A stretch of DNA of 26,035 bases from the NCBI GenBank assembly GCA_944392285.1, contig CALXWF010000047.1:1-26035 (forward strand), given 5' to 3'. The notes beneath the pieces are model-generated. The model made no database searches. It was not told the DNA's origin and worked only from the letters and a program-made list of their open reading frames with translations. How positions within the stretch are numbered: the stretch's first letter is position 1; each line of letters begins with the position of its first letter. The DNA is from an uncultured Alphaproteobacteria bacterium. Lineage in GTDB: Bacteria > Pseudomonadota > Alphaproteobacteria > RF32 > CAG-239. Shown one piece after another: positions 7,046 to 13,695 of this stretch. Both the position numbers and the translations under genes were made by a program.

Positions 7046-7087
7046 ATGAGTTGATTATAGCTCTTTAGACAAATTTTGTCAACTCAT
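7046..7087 (-). promoter_or_regulatory. Consensus sigma-70 promoter with two nested inverted repeats
   Basis: On the minus strand TTGACA (7077-7082) and TATAAT (7054-7059) are separated by exactly 17 bases, a full consensus match. A 9-bp perfect inverted repeat (ATGAGTTGA at 7046-7054, TCAACTCAT at 7079-7087) brackets the promoter, and a second one (GACAAA-T-TTTGTC, about 7068-7080) overlaps the -35 box. The arrangement suggests a repressor-controlled strong promoter. Confidence 0.75.
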
Positions 7088-7151
7088 ATCAGGTAGCTTT
7101 TTTTCGTTTTTTCACCATATAGAATATTGGTTAAAAAGCTCTTAAAAAAGC

Positions 7152-7178
7152 CCCCTTAAAGCTCTGAGCTTTAAGGGG
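7152..7178 (-). terminator. Intrinsic terminator of the fliI-fliJ-sodB unit
   Basis: A 13-base perfect inverted repeat (arms 7152-7164 and 7166-7178) with a very tight loop lies eight bases past the sodB stop; on the minus strand it is followed by a GCTTTTTTAAG run. Confidence 0.85.
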
Positions 7179-7185
7179 ATTTTGT

Positions 7186-7758
7186 TTATTTCCATTTTAC
7201 CAAATGGTCTAAGAAAGCCTCGATAAAATCGCCGCGGCGGTTTTGATAGTCAAGATAATAGGCATGCTCCCAGACATCTATGGCAATCAGCGGTTTGAGC
7301 TTTTCGGCTATCGGCGTGGCGGCATTGGCGGTTTTCATCACTTTTAATTTTCCGTCTTCTTCTACCAACCATGCCCAACCGCTGCCAAACTGCCCTAAGG
7401 CCGCGTTTTTGAAATCGGCTCTGAATTGCTCATAAGAGCCAAAATCACGCTCAATCTTTTTTAATAATTCACCCTTGGGTTGGCCGCCGCCGTTCGGCGA
7501 CATTGAATGCCAGAAGAAGCTATGATTCCACGCTTGAGCCGCATTGTTAAAAATAGCCGTGTACTCGGGCTTGCCCTGTGTTGCCTGAATGATTTTTTCA
7601 AGCGGCATATTTTCAAACTCGGTACCTTTTATCAGTTTGTTTAAGTTTTCAACATAAGTTCTATGATGTTTGCCGTAGTGAAACTCCATGGTCGTGGCAG
7701 AGATGTAGGGTTCTAACGCATCCATCTCATAGGGGAGTTGTTCCAGTTCTATTGTCAT
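7186..7758 (-). CDS. sodB: Superoxide dismutase [Fe]
   Basis: A 190-residue iron-type superoxide dismutase of the cytoplasm. The four metal ligands are visible as H27 (F-H-Y-G-K-H-H), H79 (W-N-H), D161 and H165 (D-V-W-E-H-A-Y-Y). Q75 in A-A-Q-A-W-N-H and the G-G-G-Q-P-K-G block point to the Fe rather than Mn subtype. The frame is open for another 53 codons upstream, but the ATG at 7758 has a perfect AGGAGG six bases before it and the extra residues overlap fliJ in another frame, so they are not coding. That ribosome site lies inside the last codons of fliJ, only one base separating the genes, so sodB is co-translated with the flagellar export genes. Confidence 0.95.
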   Translation of the reverse strand: MTIELEQLPYEMDALEPYISATTMEFHYGKHHRTYVENLNKLIKGTEFENMPLEKIIQATQGKPEYTAIFNNAAQAWNHSFFWHSMSPNGGGQPKGELLKKIERDFGSYEQFRADFKNAALGQFGSGWAWLVEEDGKLKVMKTANAATPIAEKLKPLIAIDVWEHAYYLDYQNRRGDFIEAFLDHLVKWK

Positions 7759-7759
7759 A

Positions 7760-8188
7760 TTATTCCTCCTGATTGTGTTTCTTTCTCTTGATATAGGCAT
7801 TGGTACCGATTTCATCAAGAGTCTTTTGGGTTTTATCGTCTTCTTCTTTTTGCCGACGCGCCGCACGATTGCGGTCAACAATCTCATAGGTCTTTTGCTC
7901 TTTAAACATATCGGCAATAAGATCTCTGACCTCTTCTATCTTTTGGCGCAAGGCACGCAATTGCGCTTCTAAAGCGTCTCTTTTTTGCATATAGCGTTTG
8001 ACATAAGCCCCGAAATCGCCGACATCATGGGTGCGGGCAAAGTCTTTTTCTTGCGCAAATTCTTGGTTAAGTTTTTGCAACTGATTGTGCAGTTTATCTT
8101 CAGAGGTAAGATAGTCATTTAATATCTTGCGTTGTTCGTCGATGGAAAATTTTTGGATTCTCTGCAAGGTTTTCAAAGAATTTTTCAT
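7760..8188 (-). CDS. fliJ: FliJ-like flagellar export protein
   Basis: A 142-residue, highly charged protein that is almost all coiled coil (heptad-like runs of L/E/K/R through residues 5-110), the expected size and character of FliJ, the stalk-like partner that activates the FliI export ATPase at the base of the flagellum. FliJ sequences are weakly conserved, so the call rests mostly on size, coiled coil and position directly after fliI (13-base gap). The lysine-rich tail K-R-K-K-H-N-Q-E-E holds the sodB ribosome site. Confidence 0.72.
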   Translation of the reverse strand: MKNSLKTLQRIQKFSIDEQRKILNDYLTSEDKLHNQLQKLNQEFAQEKDFARTHDVGDFGAYVKRYMQKRDALEAQLRALRQKIEEVRDLIADMFKEQKTYEIVDRNRAARRQKEEDDKTQKTLDEIGTNAYIKRKKHNQEE

Positions 8189-8201
8189 CTACTTCGGGCT
8201 C

Positions 8202-9542
8202 CTATTTTTCCGGCACGAAGGGTGTATCTAATATGGCTTTTAATTGCTCATAACCTTCTGCCAAACTAAAATGCTCGTTCTTGCCCTGAGATAAAAATTC
8301 TTCAATCTTCGGATAATAAAAAATTGCTTCATCTACCTCACGGTTTGAGCCTTTTTTATAGGCACCCAAGCGTATTAACTCAGCCATGTCTTCATAGGCG
8401 GCAATATATTTTCTGGCCTTTGACACAATGGCAAATTCTTCCTTGGTGTCACAGTCCGGCATGGTACGCGATATGGAGCGCAGAATGTTAATGGCCGGAT
8501 AACGATTGCGCTCAGCAATGGCTCTATCTAAAACGATGTGACCGTCAAGAATCGAACGAACGGCATCTGCCACCGGCTCATTATGGTCGTCACCGTCAAC
8601 CAAAACCGTGAACAGCCCCGTTATTGTTCCGTTGCCAGACCCCGGACCGGCTCTTTCCAACAAGCGCGGCAGCTCTGCAAATACACTCGGCGTATAGCCT
8701 TTAGAGGCCGGCGGCTCACCAATACTTAAGGAAATTTCACGTTGAGCCATGGCAAAGCGGGTGATGGAATCCATCATGCACAAAACATCTTTGTTCTCAT
8801 CTCGGAAAAATTCGGCAACCGCCATGGCAACATATGCCGCTTGACGACGCATTAACGGACTTTCATCAGAAGTGGCCAAGACCAAAACCGACTTGGCAAG
8901 TCCGTCTTCTCCCAAAGTGTCTTCAACAAATTCTTTAGCCTCACGCCCACGCTCGCCAATCAACCCAATGACAGAAACATCAGAGTTGGTGTTTTTAGCC
9001 ATCATCGACATTAATGTAGACTTCCCGACTCCGGAGCCGGCAAAAATACCCATACGTTGACCGCGACAGATGGTTAAAAAGGTGTTGACCGCCTTAACCC
9101 CCAAATCTACCTTGCCTTTTACACGGTCACGAAACTGTGCCGGCGGCGGTGAAGCCTTAATATAATATGGTTTTGAGCCTTTAATTAACGGGCCTTTACC
9201 GTCAATGGCCTCGCCAAAAGAATTAATTATTCTGCCAAGCCAACTGATGTGCGGATAAATAACCGGTGCCGCATTTTCAACCTCTACCCGACAGCCCAAA
9301 CCGATGCCTTCCAACGAGCCATAGGGCATGAGTAATAATTTGTCTTCCTTAAAGCTGACAAGCTCACAGGGGACCTTGCGCCCGGAGGTGGTTTCTACAT
9401 TACAACGGTCACCGATTGAAAGCTCCGTCCTGATGCCGCTCACCTCGATAAACAGCCCCTGAACTCCCGTTACTTCCCCGTAATAGGAACAGCTCGGCTG
9501 ATCTTTAATCTCGGATATGATACTCTCTAGTAGTTGCGACAC
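8202..9542 (-). CDS. fliI: Flagellum-specific export ATPase FliI
   Basis: The hexameric ATPase that drives flagellar type III export. The 446 residues show Walker A at 165-176 (A-G-S-G-V-G-K-S-T), G-E-R-G-R-E, the Walker B strand V-L-C-M-M-D-S-I-T-R and the E-P-P-A-S-K-G-Y-T-P-S-V-F block typical of FliI/SctN ATPases. I place the start at a GTG at 9542: an AGAGGAG lies six bases upstream and the length then fits the family (about 440). The frame continues 41 codons upstream to 9665, but that stretch is lysine/asparagine-rich, lies in the ctrA intergenic region and matches nothing in FliI. It faces ctrA divergently and heads a fliI-fliJ-sodB unit. Flagellar rather than virulence type III is inferred from ctrA and cheR nearby. 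Confidence 0.95.
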   Translation of the reverse strand: MSQLLESIISEIKDQPSCSYYGEVTGVQGLFIEVSGIRTELSIGDRCNVETTSGRKVPCELVSFKEDKLLLMPYGSLEGIGLGCRVEVENAAPVIYPHISWLGRIINSFGEAIDGKGPLIKGSKPYYIKASPPPAQFRDRVKGKVDLGVKAVNTFLTICRGQRMGIFAGSGVGKSTLMSMMAKNTNSDVSVIGLIGERGREAKEFVEDTLGEDGLAKSVLVLATSDESPLMRRQAAYVAMAVAEFFRDENKDVLCMMDSITRFAMAQREISLSIGEPPASKGYTPSVFAELPRLLERAGPGSGNGTITGLFTVLVDGDDHNEPVADAVRSILDGHIVLDRAIAERNRYPAINILRSISRTMPDCDTKEEFAIVSKARKYIAAYEDMAELIRLGAYKKGSNREVDEAIFYYPKIEEFLSQGKNEHFSLAEGYEQLKAILDTPFVPEK

Positions 9543-9728
9543 CTTTTTCTCCTCTGAAAAATATATCTTATTTGTAGCAGTATTTTTGTTTTTTTTCAGC
9601 GCAGATGTTACTTTATTCACATAATTGTTAATAATTATTAACAGAGGTGTTAAAAAAGTTAACAATTAAAAAAAATAACTATATGATTATGTCATATTTC
9701 AGTTTTAATTTTTGGGAGTTCTGGGATT
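9543..9728. promoter_or_regulatory. Divergent fliI/ctrA control region with TTAA cluster and 16-bp palindrome
   Basis: The 186-bp AT-rich spacer contains five TTAA tetramers starting at 9628, 9638, 9650, 9659 and 9666. The first two form a perfect 16-bp palindrome GTTAATAATTATTAAC (9627-9642). CtrA boxes of Caulobacter are TTAA-N7-TTAA (start-to-start 11); here start distances are 10, 12, 9 and 7, so no exact box exists although half-sites are dense. No GANTC methylation site occurs in the spacer. Confidence 0.6.
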
Positions 9729-10424
9729 ATGCGCGTTTTACTTGTTGAAGATGATTATGCGGTTTCACAAAGTATTGAAACCATGCTCAAAAAAGAAGGC
9801 ATGATTGTAGACACGACCGATTTGGGCGAAGACGGACTTGAAATCGGCAAGCTCTACGACTATGACATTATCATTTTGGATTTGATGTTGCCTGATATGA
9901 ACGGGTATGAGGTGTTGAAAAACCTGCGTGCCGCTAAGGTTAATACACCGGTTTTGATTCTTTCCGGCTTGTCTGAGCCTGATAAAAAAGTTAAGGGCTT
10001 GGGCTATGGCGCCGATGACTATTTGACCAAACCTTTTGATAAATCTGAGCTTTTGGCCAGAATTCAAGCCGTTGTTCGTCGCTCTAAGGGACATTCAAAC
10101 TCTATTATCCGTACCGGCGAGGTTGAGGTTAACCTTGACACGCAAACCGTTACCGTCGGAGATAAAGCTTTGCACCTGACCGGTAAAGAATATGGAATTA
10201 TGGAACTGCTCTCTCTGCGCAAAGGTTCAACCTTGAACAAAGACCAGTTCTTGAACCACTTGTATGGCGGAATCGATGAGCCTGAGCTCAAAATTATTGA
10301 CGTGTTTATTTGCAAATTGCGCAAAAAACTTGAAAAAGCATCAGGGGGTAAAAACTATATTGAAACCGTTTGGGGCAGAGGTTATGTTTTGCGCGATCCG
10401 GATGAAAAACAACCCGGAAAATAA
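9729..10424 (+). CDS. ctrA: Cell-cycle/motility response regulator CtrA
   Basis: An OmpR-type response regulator and the central transcription factor of alphaproteobacterial motility and cell cycle. The receiver has acidic residues E7-D8-D9, phospho-acceptor D51 and the signature T-T-D-L-G-E-D-G-L; the winged-helix domain carries the near-invariant blocks S-L-R-K-G-S-T-L, F-L-N-H-L-Y-G-G-I-D-E-P-E-L-K-I-I-D and T-V-W-G-R-G-Y-V-L-R. The match to CtrA is close over the whole length (231 residues). The C-terminus is D-E-K-Q-P-G-K and lacks the two alanines that in Caulobacter mark CtrA for ClpXP. Likely phosphorylated through ChpT encoded nearby, and likely to regulate the divergent flagellar genes and itself. 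Confidence 0.95.
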   Translation: MRVLLVEDDYAVSQSIETMLKKEGMIVDTTDLGEDGLEIGKLYDYDIIILDLMLPDMNGYEVLKNLRAAKVNTPVLILSGLSEPDKKVKGLGYGADDYLTKPFDKSELLARIQAVVRRSKGHSNSIIRTGEVEVNLDTQTVTVGDKALHLTGKEYGIMELLSLRKGSTLNKDQFLNHLYGGIDEPELKIIDVFICKLRKKLEKASGGKNYIETVWGRGYVLRDPDEKQPGK

Positions 10425-10434
10425 ATTAAAAATT

Positions 10435-10460
10435 AAAGGCTGCCAACCGGCAGCCTTTTT
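10435..10460. terminator. Intrinsic terminator between ctrA and cheR
   Basis: A ten-pair stem (AAAGGCTGCC at 10435-10444, GGCAGCCTTT at 10449-10458) with an AACC loop is followed by TTTTTGTTT; the A-run on the left arm lets it serve the convergent cheR transcript too. Confidence 0.88.
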
Positions 10461-10471
10461 GTTTATCTTTA

Positions 10472-11410
10472 TTACTTTTTGAAAAACTCTGAAACAACCG
10501 GTCGTTTTTCATATAGGCTGGCCGGTTTGACAAAGCTCGGCATGGCATCAACATCTACCTCTATCTTCTTTTCTTCAGGCAAAACTACCTTATTTAGAGC
10601 AACGGATTTAGCCTGATATAAACAATCAAACCCAGGAACTTTGTCATAAAAATCAGCTACGGCATCAAAAGTTTCATCTTTGCCAAGATATAAGAAACCT
10701 CCGTTGGTCTGAACTTTATAAATTTTATCTAAAATTTGATATTGAACCTGCGGGGTAAAAAAGCGCAACATATTACGACAGAAGATAACATCAAATTTTT
10801 CAGTTAAGGTCATTTCATCTAATATGTTGTAGCGTCTGAACTCTACCATATCCATCAGGTCATCATTTACAAACCATTGGTCTCTTTCTAAATGAAAATT
10901 ATTGATAATCATCTCGGCGTTTAAGCCCATTTGGACCTCAAAAGAGCTGTATGCTCCCTTTTGCGCCTTGGCTATGGAAGCGGAAGACAAGTCTGTCCCG
11001 ACAATGTCAATATCCCAATCAGCGGCGTTTAATAATTTGCGCTTAATGGCCATGGCTATTGAATAGGCTTCTTGTCCGGTTGAACAGCCCAAACTCCAGA
11101 TACGAAGTTTTTTGGTCCCGCGATTGGCCTCTCGTAATGAGGGCAAAACAAATTCCTCAAAACGGCGAAAGACAACATAATCACGATAAAAATGCGTGTC
11201 TGACATGGCCAAGGCTTCTATTATTTGCCAGGTAAGGTTCTTTTGACCGAGTCTTAGTTCTGCCATAAGTTCTTCTACCGTGGCATAGTTATGCTCACGG
11301 ATAAAGTTGGAGATTTTCTTATCTATGACATAATAGTCATCTTCAGAAAAATTCCACCCGACCGTTCGTGTCAATAATGAGAGCAAAAACTCAAAATCGT
11401 TTCTTTTCAT
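10472..11410 (-). CDS. cheR: Chemotaxis receptor methyltransferase CheR
   Basis: An S-adenosylmethionine-dependent glutamate methyltransferase that methylates chemoreceptors. Visible are the N-terminal helical domain (F-E-F-L-L-S-L-L), the receptor/product segment M-S-D-T-H-F-Y-R-D, the SAM-binding loop W-S-L-G-C-S-T-G-Q-E-A-Y-S-I-A, and F-C-R-N-M-L-R-F-F. In the SAM loop the usual G-E-E-P-Y reads G-Q-E-A-Y. The start at 11410 (312 residues) has an AGGA at a normal distance; an upstream in-frame extension to 11470 would overlap the cheY gene. It is the last gene of the chpT-cheY-cheR unit, ten bases after cheY. No cheA, cheB or receptor gene is in the window. Confidence 0.92.
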   Translation of the reverse strand: MKRNDFEFLLSLLTRTVGWNFSEDDYYVIDKKISNFIREHNYATVEELMAELRLGQKNLTWQIIEALAMSDTHFYRDYVVFRRFEEFVLPSLREANRGTKKLRIWSLGCSTGQEAYSIAMAIKRKLLNAADWDIDIVGTDLSSASIAKAQKGAYSSFEVQMGLNAEMIINNFHLERDQWFVNDDLMDMVEFRRYNILDEMTLTEKFDVIFCRNMLRFFTPQVQYQILDKIYKVQTNGGFLYLGKDETFDAVADFYDKVPGFDCLYQAKSVALNKVVLPEEKKIEVDVDAMPSFVKPASLYEKRPVVSEFFKK

Positions 11411-11420
11411 AACAGAATCC

Positions 11421-11786
11421 TTATGCCAAATCCAAGATTGCCAGTTTGGAGGCAATAATTTCTTCATCAAAGGGTTTCATGATATAATCATCTGCTCCGC
11501 CTTGCAGCGCTTCTTTGATTTTATCAACGTCTATTAATGATGAACAAAACAAAATCTTGGGTTGTTTTATTTTTTTCTGATTACGTATTTTGTATAAAAC
11601 ATCAATCCCATCCATAACCGGCAGGCGCCAGTCAATGAAAATAAGATCAGGGGCCTCCATGTTAAACAGCTCAATGACCTCTTCTCCGTCTTCTGCCTCA
11701 AGTACCTTAAACCCCATATTGCCGAGAATTTTGCTTAAGACCATTCGGATAATCTTAGAGTCGTCCGCTATTAAACATGTTTTCAT
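11421..11786 (-). CDS. Single-domain response regulator (CheY/DivK-like)
   Basis: A 121-residue stand-alone receiver domain with D8-D9, phospho-acceptor D52, S82 in the switch position and K104 in M-K-P-F-D, all the residues needed for phosphorylation. It has no output domain, so it acts by protein contact, either at the flagellar motor (CheY) or in the CtrA phosphorelay (DivK/CpdR-like); sequence alone does not decide. It sits eleven bases after chpT and ten before cheR, so it could be a second phosphate acceptor from ChpT or the target of a chemotaxis kinase. Confidence 0.9.
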   Translation of the reverse strand: MKTCLIADDSKIIRMVLSKILGNMGFKVLEAEDGEEVIELFNMEAPDLIFIDWRLPVMDGIDVLYKIRNQKKIKQPKILFCSSLIDVDKIKEALQGGADDYIMKPFDEEIIASKLAILDLA

Positions 11787-11797
11787 CTATAAAACCC

Positions 11798-12412
11798 TTA
11801 TTGTTTTATCTGTAATCCAAAAGAACCATTTTTCAAAATCGCCACACTGTATTGCATATTTCTTAATAATTCCTTTAAATAAAACACCGGTGCATATTGT
11901 GCGACCTCATTTTCAACCCGACCAAAACAAATATCTTCAATCGCAGAAATCTTATCTTCTGCCAAAGACGGCGCATTAAGCGTTTGAATGAGCAACATAT
12001 TTCCTTGTTGCTCTACGGCTATGGTTCCGCCTTTAACCATGGTGTCTGCCACAACCATTAGTCCTAATAAAAAAATTTTATTAAACTGATTATCTTGCAG
12101 TTTGAGGCTTAAATCTATCGGATAATTACGGGCGCCAACCGTTTTTAAATAAGCCAAGGCTGTCGATTTTACCATGTCGGCATTCTCAAGGTTGGCATTA
12201 TTTAACCCAAAAGCCATTCGAAAAAACTTGAGCCTTGCCGATAAAACCTCAGAACTGGTCTTTAGAATAGACTTTATATCGTCCAAAAAATCCATATCTC
12301 CTTCTTCCAATAGTTCCACCGCATTGCACACGGCTCCGATATTGCCGATGATGTCATGGCTGATGCGTGTGCAGATAAGTTCGGATACATTGGTTAAAGG
12401 CTGATTTGTCAT
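11798..12412 (-). CDS. chpT: Histidine phosphotransferase ChpT
   Basis: The phosphotransferase that passes phosphate from the hybrid kinase CckA to CtrA and CpdR in Alphaproteobacteria. The 204 residues begin with the phospho-acceptor helix L-I-C-T-R-I-S-H-D with H19, followed by G-N-I-G-A-V-C-N-A-V-E-L-L-E and by a degenerate ATPase-like C-terminal domain, as in Caulobacter ChpT. The ATG at 12412 has GAGGA six bases upstream; the frame extends 28 codons further but that part overlaps the preceding gene. It is 19 bases behind the secreted-protein gene and leads into cheY and cheR. Its neighbourhood with ctrA (1.4 kb away) supports the name. Confidence 0.88.
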   Translation of the reverse strand: MTNQPLTNVSELICTRISHDIIGNIGAVCNAVELLEEGDMDFLDDIKSILKTSSEVLSARLKFFRMAFGLNNANLENADMVKSTALAYLKTVGARNYPIDLSLKLQDNQFNKIFLLGLMVVADTMVKGGTIAVEQQGNMLLIQTLNAPSLAEDKISAIEDICFGRVENEVAQYAPVFYLKELLRNMQYSVAILKNGSFGLQIKQ

Positions 12413-12431
12413 CTGTGTTCCTCTTAAATTG

Positions 12432-13547
12432 TTAAAAATTATAAATGTCCGTATTGATAAACTTTTGGTCTTCTCTAGACATTCTGGTATAGTCAAGCTC
12501 TCGAAGCATTGGGTCTTCCAGCACCAAAAAACCCGTAGATGCCTGCAAATAAGGCTTGTTGTCGCCTAAGCCCCAAATAACTTCATCTTTGTTGTCGGGT
12601 TCACCGTATTTTTGATTTATCTTCTTCCAAAAGTCATAAATTTTGATATTACGCAGATATTGCGCTTTGGCACTATTGCCGCGAATGGTGCCGGCCAAAC
12701 TTTGATACATGACTTTATAAACCTTATTGTCCGTAAAATTGCTGGTAAATTTTACCTCAACTTCCTCTTGGGTATCATATTTGGCAAATTTTAAGGTTTC
12801 GGTATATTGGTGGTTGGCCTTTTTAGAAAGCTCTACCACACAAGATGCCAAACGTTCATAACCGACGACACCGTTGGCACGGCATTTTTCTTCATTGCGC
12901 CATTTGATAAAATTGGGAATCTCATATTTTTGCATGGTTTTCTTAAAACCGCGACGCATCATGGCGGCTTCAACCTGCGGCAAAGACATACGAAGCATTA
13001 TGCCCGAAATATCAAATACCGATGCATTAGACCGCCCGATACGACGACGCGAGGTATCAACCAGTTTTTCGAGGCTGGTGCCTTCTTTATCATCTCCGGT
13101 GACGGCTTTTATCGGCGCTGTGTCTTTAAGTTTTTCAACCCAAGTACCGCTGACGTCAGGCACCGGGAGGCTCACTTCGGTCTTTTTGGGGGTTTCTTCC
13201 AAAAAAGTGTCTGCCAACCCCTGCCCCGGCTTGATTTGCGGTTTGTCTTTTTCATCTTGCGGCGCGGAGAGTTTTTCCCCGAATGCGTCTTCCGTTTCAT
13301 CTTGGCCAAAGAAATTAAAATCTTCTGCCGGCATTATCGGCTTTTGTGCGGCTTTCGGGGCCGGAAGCATCTCAGTTATGACGGGCTGTACACCTTCTGC
13401 TCCGGCTTCTTCCGTATTCATCTGCTCTCGAAACAGGGCTAATTCTTCATCACTGCCCGCAAGCAAAGGGTCATATTCTTCGCTGGCAAAAGGCTTTGAC
13501 GGCAAAAGCAACAGGCTGACAAACAGTAATGCGGCAGGCAGTTTCAT
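12432..13547 (-). CDS. Secreted/periplasmic protein of unknown function
   Basis: A 371-residue protein with a signal peptide (hydrophobic core L-L-F-V-S-L-L-L-L, probable cleavage after A-S near residue 22). Residues 23 to about 165 are acidic and proline-rich, apparently disordered; residues 165-371 form a folded domain with many K/Y residues, two cysteines (E-K-C-R-A-N and S-C-V-V-E) and the block L-R-M-S-L-P-Q-V-E-A-A-M. I do not recognise the family. It is the first gene of the unit that continues with chpT, cheY and cheR, which suggests an envelope, polar or flagellar role, but this is only context. Confidence 0.75.
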   Translation of the reverse strand: MKLPAALLFVSLLLLPSKPFASEEYDPLLAGSDEELALFREQMNTEEAGAEGVQPVITEMLPAPKAAQKPIMPAEDFNFFGQDETEDAFGEKLSAPQDEKDKPQIKPGQGLADTFLEETPKKTEVSLPVPDVSGTWVEKLKDTAPIKAVTGDDKEGTSLEKLVDTSRRRIGRSNASVFDISGIMLRMSLPQVEAAMMRRGFKKTMQKYEIPNFIKWRNEEKCRANGVVGYERLASCVVELSKKANHQYTETLKFAKYDTQEEVEVKFTSNFTDNKVYKVMYQSLAGTIRGNSAKAQYLRNIKIYDFWKKINQKYGEPDNKDEVIWGLGDNKPYLQASTGFLVLEDPMLRELDYTRMSREDQKFINTDIYNF

Positions 13548-13695
13548 TTCTTTTTATATCTCTTTTGTTGGTTTATCTGCTTTACTATAACGTTTTTTTT
13601 GCAATTTTCAAACCCTATGCTCTACTTATCAAATAACTTTTAAACTAGACTTTGGCAAATTATGCCTTTATAACCATAGCCACAAAGGAAAAAAC

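Noticed and set aside
7759..7917. 53-codon upstream extension of sodB
   Set aside because: Composition is basic and unlike superoxide dismutase, it lies over fliJ in another frame, and AGGAGG points to the ATG at 7758.
9627..9669. Classical CtrA box TTAA-N7-TTAA
   Set aside because: None of the five TTAA tetramers are 11 bases apart start to start; reported as a non-canonical cluster instead.
12874..13590. Long plus-strand frame (238 codons) opposite the secreted-protein gene
   Set aside because: Antisense shadow: serine-rich, no ribosome site, while the minus-strand gene has a signal peptide and operon context.
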